In this document: in pieces, positions 22,901-34,290 of the stretch
Layout of the letters: the number at the start of each line of letters is the position of its first letter
Numbering within the stretch: the stretch's first letter is position 1
Origin: Datisca glomerata
Taxonomy: Eukaryota > Streptophyta > Magnoliopsida > Cucurbitales > Datiscaceae
Assembly (NCBI GenBank): GCA_003255025.1
Contig: QANY01011423.1
Coordinates: 764,788-828,787 of the forward strand
Direction of reading: 5' to 3'
Length of the DNA: 64,000 nucleotides
Made by a program: the position numbers and the translations under genes
Notes under the pieces: model-generated
Database searches by the model: none
Told to the model about the DNA's origin: nothing
What the model saw: only the letters and a program-made list of their open reading frames with translations

Positions 22901-23778
22901 GCAAGGCCAATGTCCCTCCAACTATTCTAAGTATGTTTCTTCAGTCAAAACTTCTTTTCAGAATTGTGTTCAAGTGTCTTTGGCAAGATTAAGAAAAACA
23001 TTAGTATGCAATTGAACCATATTCTAGCAACCTGATGTTAGTGACACAGTAATATAATTTATTGATGCAAGTGATGATTTGATTCGCGTTACTAGTGATT
23101 CCTAACAGCTCTTTTTCGTCTTTGTTGGCATTTTTCTTTTTCTTTGTTGTTTTATATCGCTAGTTTTCATGCTTGCTCTCGACTAATCCCATAGGCCTTA
23201 AGTTAACGATCAGGTAAAACTCTAGTAGCCGGCTTCCGTGTAGACTGTAGATAGAACTAGTAATGTCCCTCTAGTAGCCTTCGGTGTAGACTGTAGATAG
23301 AACTAGTAATGTCTGAGGAGCAAACTCAAGGCATAACCAGTTGAGTTATACCTCAAGTTTTTTGGTTGGCATCTTATCTCAAACACTCCTTACCATTCAC
23401 CTTCTCGTTCTCGAACTGGCACCACCTGTAATTAGGAAAATATTTAGACTTTCTTATTATTCTTGGATTAGTTTACTAGTTCTGTTTTCAAGCCTCTCTT
23501 CATGCTTTTTTCCCGGAGATCCCTGAAAATTGTGGTTGATTACTCTGTTCATGAAGTATTACATAATCTGACTAATAATCATTCTTGACATTTAGGTATT
23601 ATACCGGAAGATGACGAAACACATGTACGGAGCTGGCCATCGCTTATTCCGAATGGCACCATTTCATCATCATCTTGAATTATGTGGCATCAAAGAACCG
23701 GTCATCGTTGCAGGCGCGTACATCTTATCATCTGTATTGGCTTTACTTGCTGGTTATGTTGGTCTTATAGCTGCATAA
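16933..23778 (+). CDS. MRAY: Plastid phospho-N-acetylmuramoyl-pentapeptide transferase (MraY, translocase I), nuclear gene
   Basis: MraY moves phospho-MurNAc-pentapeptide from UDP onto a polyprenyl phosphate to make lipid I, the first membrane step of peptidoglycan synthesis; in plants it is nuclear-encoded and linked to the plastid. Exons: 16933-17109, 17539-17613, 18081-18298, 18840-19290, 19388-19452, 21180-21373, 22118-22326, 23596-23778. They join in frame to 523 codons plus TAA. The N-terminal ~150 residues are Ser-rich then acidic, consistent with a transit peptide and linker. Catalytic marks are KRKTPTMGG, the Asp-Asp pair in [36 protein letters not shown] and PFHHHLE; hydrophobic helices lie between. 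I chose ATG 16933 because it is the first ATG in frame with the motifs. Intron 3 uses a GC donor (CACAG|GCAAGT). Intron 5 holds a LINE and intron 7 a MITE. All family motifs are intact, so the gene is probably functional. Confidence 0.95.
17855..17893. repeat. Poly-G run with an N in MraY intron 2
   Basis: A run of 38 G with one N at 17872. This is probably a sequencing or assembly collapse of a homopolymer, and its true length is unknown. Confidence 0.85.
19749..20837 (+). mobile_element. 5'-truncated LINE in MraY intron 5
   Basis: The insertion is flanked by a perfect 18-bp target duplication AAGAAACGTAAAGACACC (19731-19748 and 20838-20855) and ends in a short A tail after CTTTTACTGAT. It encodes, with frameshifts, the C-terminal part of a LINE ORF2: [29 protein letters not shown], and the zf-RVT region ([30 protein letters not shown]). 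A run of C with an N (about 20275-20298) interrupts the zf-RVT part. A segment beginning TTTGATGATCGAGATTTTTGG is repeated about 97 bp apart (20546 and 20643), an internal duplication. It is in the same orientation as MraY. Confidence 0.93.
22374..22793 (+). mobile_element. MITE family M in MraY intron 7
   Basis: A non-coding ~420-bp element that opens GGATCAAGATCCTACTTAAA and closes GATCAAGAGTTTAACAACC, rich in GGATCGTAAGATCCTA-type palindromes. The reverse complement of 24402-24849 matches it along most of its length, which shows that it is a repeat family. Superfamily and target duplication were not determined. Confidence 0.75.
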
Positions 23779-24401
23779 GTTTCAGACTGACTGTTTCTCC
23801 ATTAACTATATTTCTTTCATCGTATCTGTATATGTTCGTTTATTGTTTTTTATTTTGATTAACTTCTCCATTCTTACGTGTCTTTTCTTAGAGGAAGAAA
23901 AAATTAGTGGACGATTTTGTATTTTTGTATCCTATTTTTGATTGCTCCCATATGAGGCAAGAAATTTGCCCTTTGTAACTTTCCAATCTCGGATAATGCA
24001 CCATATAGAGTCCGAGAGTAGAGAATACAATATTATTTCATTTCATATCATAGAAATTTCATATTATTTTCCTCGAGAAAATTCTCAGTATTGAGTGTAG
24101 AGAATTCACTCATTCTCTCTTCTTAAGATATGAACACTATTATTTTTGGAGCTTTCATTACTACTTCAGGAGTTTTGAAAGTTTTCCCTCTTAGTGAATG
24201 ACAAAACGTTACGTTATTTTTTGTACTTGATAATTTACTGAATGGAACATTCTATGTTACAATAGTTGTAACATACTTGGAGGAGATGGAATGGAAGTAG
24301 AGGAGGAAAAATGGACATTCATTACTTTAAGTTTTTCTCTCCTCCTAATTCTCTTTTACTCTCTTTCTCTTGTATGATACCCCTATTTATCTATGACCCA
24401 T
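23779..24401 (+). other. MraY 3' UTR and intergenic DNA
   Basis: Follows the MraY stop codon. The first few hundred bases, T-rich up to about 24000, are presumably 3' UTR. No other gene is recognisable. Confidence 0.5.
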
Positions 24402-24849
24402 GGTTGTTGAACTCTTGATTTGGATCATAGGATCTTACGATTTTACAATCATATCTAACCTCCACAATTTGATCTATAGGTAGAATCTTAAATTTAGAGA
24501 ATCTTACAATCTTATTATATTTTTTGTCTAGAATCATTAGGATCTTACGGTCCTACTTCAATTTTACAATCCCACAAAAAATAATTTTGTAAGATATTTA
24601 TAAGAAAATAATATAAAGTTTATACAGTTTGTTCAATTTTTATGTTCTTTATATATTTAAATTGCACTTAGTAAAATGATGAAAGTTACAATTTTTTTCT
24701 TCAATTATATTCAAGAATTTTAATATGTAGTTTGATAAAAAAAATTTACAATACTACTAATATGTAGTAAGATCTTAAGATCTAAGATTTGATTCTATAA
24801 TTTGATCACAAAACATCTCTATAATCTTAAATAGGATCTTGATTTTGAC
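24402..24849 (-). mobile_element. MITE family M, second copy, inverted, downstream of MraY
   Basis: Begins GGTTGTTGAACTCTTGATTT and ends TAGGATCTTGATTTTGAC. It is the reverse complement of the family copy in MraY intron 7, including the CCAACCCTCACGATCCGAT-like block and the repeated GATCTTACGATTTTACAAT motif. No coding capacity. Confidence 0.75.
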
Positions 24850-25089
24850 AAGCTTGACCCAGCTTATGCCTTATTTAATCTTATCTTCGAGGCTGCTTCT
24901 TGTCGATGTTGATGCGAAAATCTGAAGTTTTTCAAGCAAAGATTCCGGACAAAAGGAGTGGACAAACGTAAAAAGGAAGGCCAAACAACATCTCACTTCC
25001 TAAAGGGAGAAGATAAGCACAGCAGGAAGAGATTCCTTCTTCCTCAACAACCACAGTGGAAACCTAAAAACACTGACACTTCTATTTGT

Positions 25090-25785
25090 GTAGAGTGTTG
25101 GGGTCGGACATGTGTCTGACACGTTCTGATACGTGTCGGACATGTGTCTGACACGTTCTGATACGTGTCGGACATGTGTCTGACACGTTCTGATACGTGT
25201 CCGACATTATAAAATCGTGTCTGAAATTTTATTTTTATTTTTTTATTTTTAGACATATATTGGACACGTTAGGAGACGCTCTCGACACATTTCAGACATG
25301 CCAGGACACGTCAGGACGCGTTCCAGTCACGTGTCGACACCTTTTAAACACATTTTCAATTTTTTTAAATAATAAAATATAAAGGTGTAAAATATAATGA
25401 TCAATATTTTAACTTTTAAATAAAAAAAGAGTAAATGGTGAAAATATAGAAGAAAGAAAATTAGGTTTTAAAATATGATATATAATCAATTTTTTATTGT
25501 CAAAACTTTAAACTTTTTAAAACTGAAACTCACTCGATTAATCGGTGTCATCTCCAATTAGTGAGTTATTTTAATTAATCTTCTTGATATAACCGATAAT
25601 GTCATTAGTTTTTTTGTTGCAAATATCTATTTTCATACTTATAAATAGTATTATATATATAAATAACATTATATATATATAATGTGTGTGTGTATATATA
25701 ACGAATCCTCGTAGTCTACTTTTAAAAAAATAATGTGTCAACGTGTCATGTCGTGTTGTATCTGTGTCACGTGTCGGTATCTGTA
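25090..25785. repeat. Element rich in GTGTC/GACAC with a minisatellite
   Basis: The left side holds three exact 32-bp units (25106-25137, 25138-25169, 25170-25201; core GGACATGTGTCTGACACG) followed by ACACGT-rich sequence to about 25345. The right side (25735-25790) again carries CGTGTCATGTCGTG-type sequence. Such CGTGTCGGACACG sequences are common at the ends of some plant DNA transposons, so this may be one element of about 0.7 kb, but I could not fix its ends. A TA/TG microsatellite lies at 25655-25700. Confidence 0.55.
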
Positions 25786-25969
25786 CTTTTTAGATTGAAA
25801 CAATCAATCACACGATAACCACAAGAGCAACCCCAGTAAGAGAGAAAATAATTACCCACAAGGCCACAACACGAGATATTAGTAAGAAGATGTGGAAAAA
25901 GTATTTCAAAGATAGTTACTGATTAAAAAAAGGTATCTAAAAGAAAATGTAGACATTGTCGTTAGTTTA

Positions 25970-27738
25970 AATGAACAAGATAAATTTTGTTCTCCATATA
26001 TGGATCGTTGTCAATAGTTTAAATGGTTCTACTCAGCTTAAATTTTTTTTTCAAAAATCATCACTAAAATATCTGGGACTATCTATTCAACTTCCCAAGG
26101 CACACGTTAGACACTGTATTCTAAATGGAGAAGAATCAGAATTAGGAATGTATTTACAAATTGAGGAAACAAAATGAAAAAACTGAGGTGTAATATATTT
26201 GTTTTTGCTACTAACTTAAAGAATTAGAATCAAATTATGACTTTACAAAATTGCCTTTTTTGTACATGTGTATAAATTTGATATTTGAATTGTCTTATGT
26301 ATTATTATGTTTTTCAAACTTACAAATTTAATGAGAAATAAATGAAAGTAATGTTACTTAGCCGATGACTTTTTGGATATGACTCTAATTAAATTGAGCA
26401 AATAAAAGAAAGTTCTTCTTGTGATATTAGTAATTGAGCAAAATGTGCAATTTTAATTAGCTCACCAAAATGTAATTCTTCCGATATAAGTTCTATGCGA
26501 AAAAAAAGTGATAAGACAAATAAAAAGAAACTCTTCTTGTGATATTACTAATTGAGTAAAATGTGATATTTAATTAGTTAATTAATGTTATTCTTCATAC
26601 ATCATATAAATTCTGTGCGAAAAAAAGTGAAAAAAAGTGATAAGATATAAACTAATCTTCACATAAAATAAAATTATTACATGAGTCTTCCTTACTATAG
26701 AGCTATTACATTGAAGTTTTTATATTTTTACTGTGAGATGAGAATTTAAATTTAGTTGGCAAATTTCTCTAAATTTCTCCCTTTTAAATTGGTTCATTCC
26801 TTTGGTTTTGGTCCTTTTATATCCAATTTTTCTATGTTGTAGTTAAGACTTTCCAATATTTTTTTGTTAGATTTAATGTTAAATAGATAAATGAATCATA
26901 TTAAAAGCTTCACTATTACATAAATGAATTATTTTTTCATTGTTAATTAAAAGAATCATATACATTTCTTTGTAAAGGTTAAATGACCAATTATTACTTT
27001 TATTCTTTACAATTTTTTTTTATAAGTCATTTGGTCTTCTTCTTTTTTATATATTGCTTAGTCTTCTTATTTTAAAGTATTTATCCACAATGATCAACTT
27101 GATTACTTAAATATCCTTATACCAACTAACATATATATATAATTTTTCATGAAAACATAAATTGATAAATTTATAATTTTCTTCCATCATTTTGATAATA
27201 GTTATGTCTTGCATTGTTTTTACAATAATGCTTAAAATTAAAAATAAATCATTCATATATGAATAGAAATTCATGATTAAAGTTAAGCTTTGTAGTGACA
27301 AAATCACACCTCCTTTGTGCCCTATTGAAGAAATTTAATATAAATTTTTAAATTTATTAATATTAATTTAATTTAATAAATTTTAAAAAAGCGTTTGTTT
27401 TACTAAAGTTAATTCAATGAACCTAATTAAAAAGGTCTTTAAAGAAGGTGGTATTATGCATGCATTTTAAAAGACTAAAATTATTCATGCATCTAATTAT
27501 TTGAAGAAAAATATTAAAGGTAAATTCGAATGTCAATAGTAAATCATCATATTGAGCATAGAAGGTCTTTTTAGAATACCAATAGTGAAGGGGTTCAATA
27601 TATGAGAAATTATTTGCACCAATTAGATATAGTCATATCAAGGTTCTTTTTAGAATAATTTAATTATGGATGGATAAAATTGAATAGAAAGAGATTCTCA
27701 ACTCATGCCACTTTTAATATATTATAGATATTGATTAT
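25970..27738. other. Gene-free AT-rich stretch with a 120-135-bp tandem duplication
   Basis: The segment at about 26398-26515 is repeated in diverged form at 26517-26650: both carry AAAGTTCTTCTTGTGATATTA-like, TAATTGAGCAAAATGTG and TTCTATGCGAAAAAAAGTGA-like sequence. Nothing else is recognisable and the ORFs here are short and without conserved features. Confidence 0.6.
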
Positions 27739-27756
27739 AAATTATAGATTATTTAT

Positions 27757-28423
27757 TAGAATGGATGGAAAGTTCAAATGGAGTTTTTTTGGTTAAGTCC
27801 CATGTCAAAAGCATTGATGATAGCGCTTGCAATGTTATAGATTTTTCTTGGAGACAAATCTGAAAGACTAAGGCTCCCCCCTAAATGTTCTTTTTTGGTG
27901 TGGACATCAGTTTGGAATGTCAATCTCACCACGGATGTTCTGAAGAGGAGGGGCTTCTCTATGCCTAATAGGTGTCCTTTGTGTAGGAAGGAAGAGGAAT
28001 CGAACGCTCATCTGTTTCTTCATTGTTATTTCTCGTCGAAGCTTTGGTACACTGTTTTGGATCTTTGAATGTTCATTGGGTTATGCTTGGAGAACCACGT
28101 AACCTTTTTCGATGCTGGAAGCATGCTCGTATCATTTCCATTAAGCCTTCCTTTTGGGATATTATCCCTTTTGTTATTTTTTTTGGGGATTTGGAAGGAA
28201 AGAACTACTAGAATTTTTGAAGGGGGAGAGAATTCTTTTTGTAAAGTTTTCATGTCTATTCTCATACGTCTTCTAGAATGGATTAGGAGTTTGCTCCCAA
28301 GTTTTGATTCTAAAAAAACCTAGGTGGAAACCCCGATCCTTTGCTTTTCAATTTCTAGCTTAGAGTTGTAAATCCCATTTTGAGGCTTTTGTGAATTATA
28401 AATAGTTACCTTTACCGATAAAA
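27757..28423 (+). mobile_element. 5'-truncated LINE, short copy
   Basis: Flanked by an 18-bp target duplication AAATTATAGATTATTTAT (27739-27756 and 28424-28441) and ending in an A tail after CTTTACCGAT. It encodes zf-RVT pieces: WTSVWNVNLTTDVLKRRG, FSMPNRCPLCRKEEESNAHL and FLHCYFSSKLW, with stops and frameshifts. The 3' end (CTTTTGTGAATTATAAATAG, then CTTTACCGAT and A's) resembles that of the LINE in MraY intron 5, so the two are relatives. Confidence 0.9.
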
Positions 28424-28441
28424 AAATTATAGATTATTTAT

Positions 28442-29327
28442 GTAGAAATAGAATTCTAGCAGATGAATCTTCAAATGAGACATGTCTAGAAACAAACAAA
28501 TGTAGCTAGGCGGTTCAGTCAAAATGAAGTGTCGTTTGGAAGATTAGTTCCTAAAACGTGTGTTGCGCGTGAAAAAGTAAAAAAGAAAAATTGACTTAAG
28601 ATAATTTCTCAACAAATGAAAAATACTAAAGCATCACGAGTTTGTAAAATTCATAAAACATATTAGATTTCGTTAACATATAATTTATTTCTTCAAATTC
28701 TAGAGTTATTCATAATGTATTTTAAGTAGTTAAATTATATGTGATTTCTTTTGTTTTTTGTTTTTTGTTTTTTGTTTTACATTTTTACATTCGTGTTTCA
28801 TTATTTCGCACACTTCAGGACAATTTGAGAATTTCTAAAAATAGTTTAGACTATATTATCCACAAAAATTAAAAGAGTCCTGAATTATTTAATCTAATAT
28901 TATTATTATCTAACATAAATATTTATGACAATTAAAGAATTCAGTAACATAGTGAGGAAAATTTTCAAAGGTTGGGCTTTCACATGTTCAGGAGGATGTC
29001 CCATAATAGTTCTCATTCTTCTACATTTTTATGTGAATCAATGACTATTCATAGATGCTATCTTGACTCTAAGAAAGAGTTCAACCAATGCTTTATTTAT
29101 GTCTTGATAGATTTTGATTCAACATTAGAAGTAAAATGATGTTTTCCCAATACCTAAATATTTTTGTCCGTAAACATTGCATATTTGATTCTATCTTTGA
29201 ATGATTCTGCAGAATTCAAAGATACGTCGATATTATTTCTAGCCAAATATGCCAAATGGAATTTCAATCTTATTTTTCTTTCTTTTGACCGAGTACTTTT
29301 TGCAGCAGAACTTGCATGTGACATTTG
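28442..29327. other. Gene-free stretch
   Basis: AT-rich DNA with a TTTTTTG run near 28750. No supported gene. A short open segment at 29164-29330 on + touches the Copia LTR border and has no recognisable domain. Confidence 0.5.
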
Positions 29328-30560
29328 TGAAATATCAGAATGGCCACGAAGAGGGAGTGAGTTGGGTGAATGTGTGCAATTTAAAAGTTTATCACTTAAG
29401 AGTATTAAAATAAATAACAAATAACAAGTATATATATGTGCAAGGAATAAAAATGTAAAAAGAGTAGGGAGAGAGATATGACACACAATATTTTGTCATT
29501 GTTCAAGAAAAATTATCCCTACGTCCACGCTTCTAGGATCCTCCCTTGAAGTTTTTTTCCAAACGACCATTTTAAAGGTGAAAATCAAACCTTTTACAAT
29601 CTCTATTGATTTGTGGTATCAATCAGATCTTGATAATAAGCTCTTTGAGATCTTCGAATCTCTTGCTGAAAATCACAATAACTATCACAATTTCTTTTCT
29701 TCTCTCACAACTATTTTTCTCACTCAAGAAGATTTAATAACTCTAAGTTCAAGAATATGAGACAATGGTGTGAGAATATAAGAGAGAGTATAAAATACTG
29801 AGTTGGAAGTGTGTGAGAAAATGAAAAGACCCGCCTACATATGGTGGAGAGAAATGTCCATGAAGCGGTTTGACACGTTTGGAAAACTAGTGGTATCGGT
29901 GCTTGATTTAGGAAGTTATTCCTACTCAAGAAAATTGATATGAGCGCTATGGTAATTATGCAATAATTACCTTTTTAATAAATCGGTAGCACCGGTTAGG
30001 GAATTTATCTATCCAATTTCAAACCAGTTTATCCAGTTTCCCACCAATTTGAATGGCTTACACCCAAAAGTCCGGATGGTTGTAAGGAAATCGTTTGCTG
30101 CTGGTTTGAGGGAGAGGAGAGAACAGTCTGGAAGAAGAAAGTGTTGTCGGTTTGACGACGGAGGGAGGCTGGATGGTCGCGGATTGAGAAGAAGAGAAGT
30201 TGTGAAGCTTGTTTCACCGGATTGAGAAAAATGGGGCCTGATTTCGCCAGTTTGAGAAAGGGAAAGAGGTGGTTCCAACGGTTTTCAATATTTCTAATCT
30301 TTCCCAATGTTTTGCTCCTTTTGTATATTGCACCCTAAGGCTTAAAACATTTCCCTACTTCCCCAAAGTTGTAATTTTACTCTCATGTCCACATTTTGGC
30401 TTTTTAATTTTCCACCTCAACATGATCCTTTAATTCACATATGACTATAATTTGAATTTTATTTGAAAATCATACATTAAATTGTATAACTGTAGGTAAA
30501 TGTAGATTACTCAATGTTTAAAATTTCTAATGAAAGTCTATTTTTACAAATAAAATTCAA
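29328..30560 (-). repeat. 3' LTR of Copia A copy 2
   Basis: The segment 29328-30060 aligns with 34336-34980 (shared phrases GTGCAAGGAATAAAA, GAGTAGGGAGAGAGATA, ACTGAGTTGGAAGTGTGTGAG, GTGCTTGATTTAGG). The U3 part beyond 30060 is less similar, and the precise start near 30560 (TGTTGAATTTTATTTG on the minus strand) is uncertain. Confidence 0.75.
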
Positions 30561-31200
30561 CACTCAAAGGTTTAATAAAAATGTTAGCTAGTCGATTTAA
30601 TGTGTCTACAACTCAAGTGTTATATCCCTTTTTTACACTTGGTCTGAAAAAATGATGTTTAAGATCAATATGTTTTGTACGAGAATGTAAAATAAGATTT
30701 TTAGAAGCATCAGTGGCATTATTGACATTAGTGTTATCACATCAAATAGGTATATTTTTTAAATCAAAGCCAAAATTCCTAAAAATTTGTTTCATCCACA
30801 AAATTTTAGCACAATAGCTACTTGCCAAAATATATTCAGCTTCAGTAGTGGACAAGGCTCCCGGATTTCATTTTTTGCTAAACTAAGAGATAAGTGAGTG
30901 TCCTAAGAATGACAAGTTCCACTTATACTCTTTATATTGATTAGACTACCGATAAAATCAGAATCAGAATAACCAACTACCTCAAATGATTCGCATTGTG
31001 GATATTAAAGACCAAATTTAGCAGTCTCATGTAGATATTTTAAACTTCTTTTAATGGCGTGCAAATGTAACTCTTTAGGACAAATTTGAAACGTGCACAC
31101 AAACAAACGTTAAACATAAAAATAGCATCATTCATTTACTTTATTTGAAATCCAAGAAAGAAATTCAATTCTCCTATCATTATCATCTCAAATTCTTTGC
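30560..31200 (-). pseudogene. RNase H region of Copia A copy 2
   Basis: Minus-strand phrases: STTEAEYILASSYCAKILW (near 30840), NNATDASKNLILHSRTKHID (near 30700) and DTLNRLANIFIKPL (near 30590). These are the conserved RNase H segments of Copia pol. Several stops are present. Confidence 0.8.
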
Positions 31201-31287
31201 TCATTGCATTACTAAAATTCTTGCACAGACGATCATTATTAGAAAAAAAATAATATTATCTAGGCAAATTTGAACAATTATGATTCT

Positions 31288-31760
31288 TTACCTTCTAATT
31301 TTATAAAAATGATGGTCTACTTTACCTATGCTAAAGCCATCATCAACGCAAAATTTGCTTAGCCTTTCACATAAAGCTCTAGGAGCTTGTTTTAAGCCAT
31401 AGAGAGCATTTTTAAGTTTATACACGTGGTTTAAAAAATTTAAGTTTTGGAAACTAGGAAGTTGTTCTACAAATACTTTCTTCATGATGTATCCATTTAA
31501 AAATGCACTCTTGAAATCCATTTGATATAAAATAAAAGATTTAAAACATGCAATGGCTAAAAGCATTCGAATTCTAGTCTAGCAATAAGAGTTTAAGTTT
31601 CATCGAAGTCTATTCTTTCTTGTTGGTTATATCCTTGAACTACTAGTCTAGCTTTATTTCTAGTTACTATTCCATTTTCTTCTACTTTATTTCTAAATAC
31701 CCATTTTGTACCTATTACAATTTTATTTACTGGTCCAGGAACGATTTTCCATACCACATT
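31288..31760 (-). pseudogene. Reverse transcriptase region of Copia A copy 2
   Basis: The minus strand encodes YQMDFKSAFLNGYIMKKVFV and YKLKNALYGLKQAPRALCE, the Copia RT block with the first catalytic aspartate (MDFKSAFLNG), on one open 92-codon stretch. Upstream, near 31740-31570, is the KWVFRNKVEENG-like start of the RT domain. The YVDD segment was not found intact. Confidence 0.85.
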
Positions 31761-31999
31761 TCTTTCAAATTAATTTAACTCCTCTTGCATGACAATTATC
31801 GAATATTCAATTTTTTCAACATCTAAAAATTCTTAGGTTCTAACTGAGATATAAAAGTAACATTATTCATATTGTGAAGCGATGCTCGAGTTGTTACTCT
31901 ATTTGTGATGTCTCCTACGACAAGTTCTTGTGGATTATCTTTCACAAATGTCCACTCTTTTGGAACTTGGTTTTTCTTTTCTTCTGCCACTTCTTTTAG

Positions 32000-33010
32000 A
32001 GGCTCAGTTGATTCTTTATTTATATCTAATTCTTCTATATTTCTAATAGTTTCACCAACTTGATCAAGAGAAGCATTAAAAGGTCTAGCTTCATAAAAAA
32101 ATATACATAGATTCTTCTACTACTTGAGTTCTTTTGTTATATACTTTATATGTTTTACTAGTGGTGAAGTATCCTAAAAAGATTCCTATATAAGATCTTG
32201 AATCAAAATTTTAAGATTTTCTTTATGATTTAAAATAAAACTTTTACATCCAAATACTTTATAAGGTGTTTTGTTTAGTAAATGACGAAAAAATATATAG
32301 GTAAGCCATGTTCATTTAATATCGTTCTTGCCATTTCTTGTAGGGATCGATTTTTTCTTTCAACGACACCATTTTATTAAGAGGTTCTTGAAGTAGAAAA
32401 TTTGTGAGAAAAACCATGTTCATTGCACAAAAATTCAAATTATTTGTTTTTAAACTCACTACTATGATTACTTCTAATTTTTGAAATCATGAAACCTTTT
32501 TTCATTTTGAATACATTTGCTGCATCTTCTAAATTCTTTAAATGTTTCATCTTTATTTTTTAGAAATATTACTCAAGTATATCTTGAAAAATTGTTGACT
32601 TTGATAAAGTCATAGTGTTTACCTACAAGACTTGTAATTTTGGAAGGATCAAATAAGTTCATGTGAAGTAATTGTAATGATCTAGTGGTTGACATTACAT
32701 ATTTTTATTTAAAAGAACTTTTGGCTTGTTTACTCATTTGACATGCATCACAAATTTTATCTTTTCCAAAACTGATTTAGGAAGACCTTTAACAATATCA
32801 TTTTTCCTTAAGTTTTGAATATAAATCCATACTAGCATGCCCAAGTCTTCGATGCCGTAGACAATTATCATTTTCAAACATGAGAAAATACTTTTCACTA
32901 TAGTTTTAAAAATTTCTTAAGTTTATGGTGTAAATATTTTGATCAATTTGTCCAACAAACAAATCTTTATTAGATTCTATAATAAGGCAAAAATATTTTT
33001 TGAAAATAAC
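32000..33010 (-). pseudogene. Pre-integrase and integrase region of Copia A copy 2
   Basis: On the minus strand, DNCLRHRRLGHASMDLYSK-like pre-integrase sequence lies near 32880-32820. CDACQMSKQAKSSFK-like zinc-binding sequence follows near 32760-32710, and integrase core fragments follow to about 32340. Frames change repeatedly and no intact D-D-E core can be read through. Confidence 0.7.
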
Positions 33011-33027
33011 TCTATAATTTTTGTCAC

Positions 33028-33288
33028 TTAATTGACTAATACTAGGTAATTATGTTTCAACCCATCTAGTAATAAAGTCGCATCTATAGTGGGGGAAGAA
33101 TCATTACGTATAGACCCAATATCGATGATCGTTCCTTTCTTGTCTCCAAAAGTGACGTGTCCTTTCTTTTGACTAATTTTGGTAAGCTTTATCTCATCAT
33201 CTGTCATCTGTCTTGAGCATCCAGTATCAATGTACCATTTGTCATCTTTCTTAGATGGTACCTCGTCTTCCAAAGTGACTAAGCACAT
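33028..33288 (-). pseudogene. Protease region of Copia A copy 2
   Basis: An open minus-strand stretch reads KKDDKWYIDTGCSRQMTDD, then KKGHVTFGDKKGTIIDIGS and DGLKHNYLVLVN. The aspartic protease motif is D-T-G here, where copy 1 has D-S-G. The stretch starts after the CCHC knuckle at about 33445-33400 (HFMNARKLDISSLIAQTQT frame, with a frame change). Confidence 0.85.
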
Positions 33289-33399
33289 GTTTGCTACTTC
33301 CTTTTCTTCTTCTTTAATATCACTTTCATCAGTCTTATCCCAAGCTGCTTTGAATGCTCTTCGTTTGAATTTCTTTGGACTGTTGTTTGAGTTTGGGCA

Positions 33400-34290
33400 A
33401 TCAGGCTTGATATGTCTAACTTTCTTGCATTCATAAAATGTGAGTACGTCACATGATATTTTCTTATCATCTTTTCTTGAAGTACTCTTTTATCTCTTTA
33501 GAAATCTTTTGAAACGTCTTATGAGGAGAGCTATATCATTTTATTCATCATAGTCTTCCTTTTCATTGTCAAATTACTCTAGCTTTGATTTGAGAGTTAT
33601 ACTCTTCTTATTTGGCATTTCTTCTTCTTCATTATCTTTGAGTCTCATCTCATATGTTATCAACGATTCAATAGTTCTTTAAAGGGCAGAATGTTGAGAT
33701 CTTTGAGTTCTTGAATTACTGAAACTTTGGCTTCTCAATTCTTTGGTAAGCACCTAAAAGTTTTTCTTACCATTTTCACATTAGAGTAGAATTTTTCAAG
33801 AGATTTGAGTCCATTAATAAAATCAGTAAATGGAGTAAACATGTCACCCATAGATTCTTCTTTCTTTATTTTAAAAAATTTATAATTATGTACGAGCATG
33901 CTTATCTTAGATTCTTTAACTTGGTTAGTATCTTCTTGTGTGACTTCAAGCATGTACCATATTGACTTAGCAGATTCAAAGGTAGATGTCCTGTTAAACT
34001 CATTTTGATCAATAGCACGATATAACACATTCATAACTTTAGCATTTAGTGGTATTTTTTATCTTCATCATTCCATTCACTACTCATTTTTGTAATATTC
34101 ATACCTTCTACAGTTTTGTATGGAATATGAGAACCATTTTCTATAAAATCTCACAAATTATAATCTATAAATTGTACATAAATTTTCATGCGAGCTTTCC
34201 ATTACACATGGTTATTTTTATAAAAGAAAGGTGATCTAGTCGTAGATTGACCTTCAACAATAGATCCAATCGTGGTTGCTATTTAATCAA
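33400..34290 (-). pseudogene. gag region of Copia A copy 2
   Basis: The open stretch 34034-33735 reads MNVLYRAIDQNEFNRTSTFE, SAKSIWYMLEVTQEDTNQV, HNYKFFKIKKEESMGDMF and KMVRKTFRCLPKN (UBN2-type gag). The N-terminus at 34290-34130 matches that of copy 1 but with stops. Because this copy lacks the two insertions seen in copy 1, it served as the reference for locating them. Confidence 0.88.

Noticed and set aside
28556..28577. Second Helitron 3' end (ACGTGTGTTGCGCGT)
   Set aside because: The hairpin is imperfect and no CTRR follows at the expected distance.
30009..30307. Overlapping minus-strand ORFs of about 90 codons
   Set aside because: They lie in the 3' LTR of Copia A copy 2, have no recognisable domain and are not conserved in the other LTRs.
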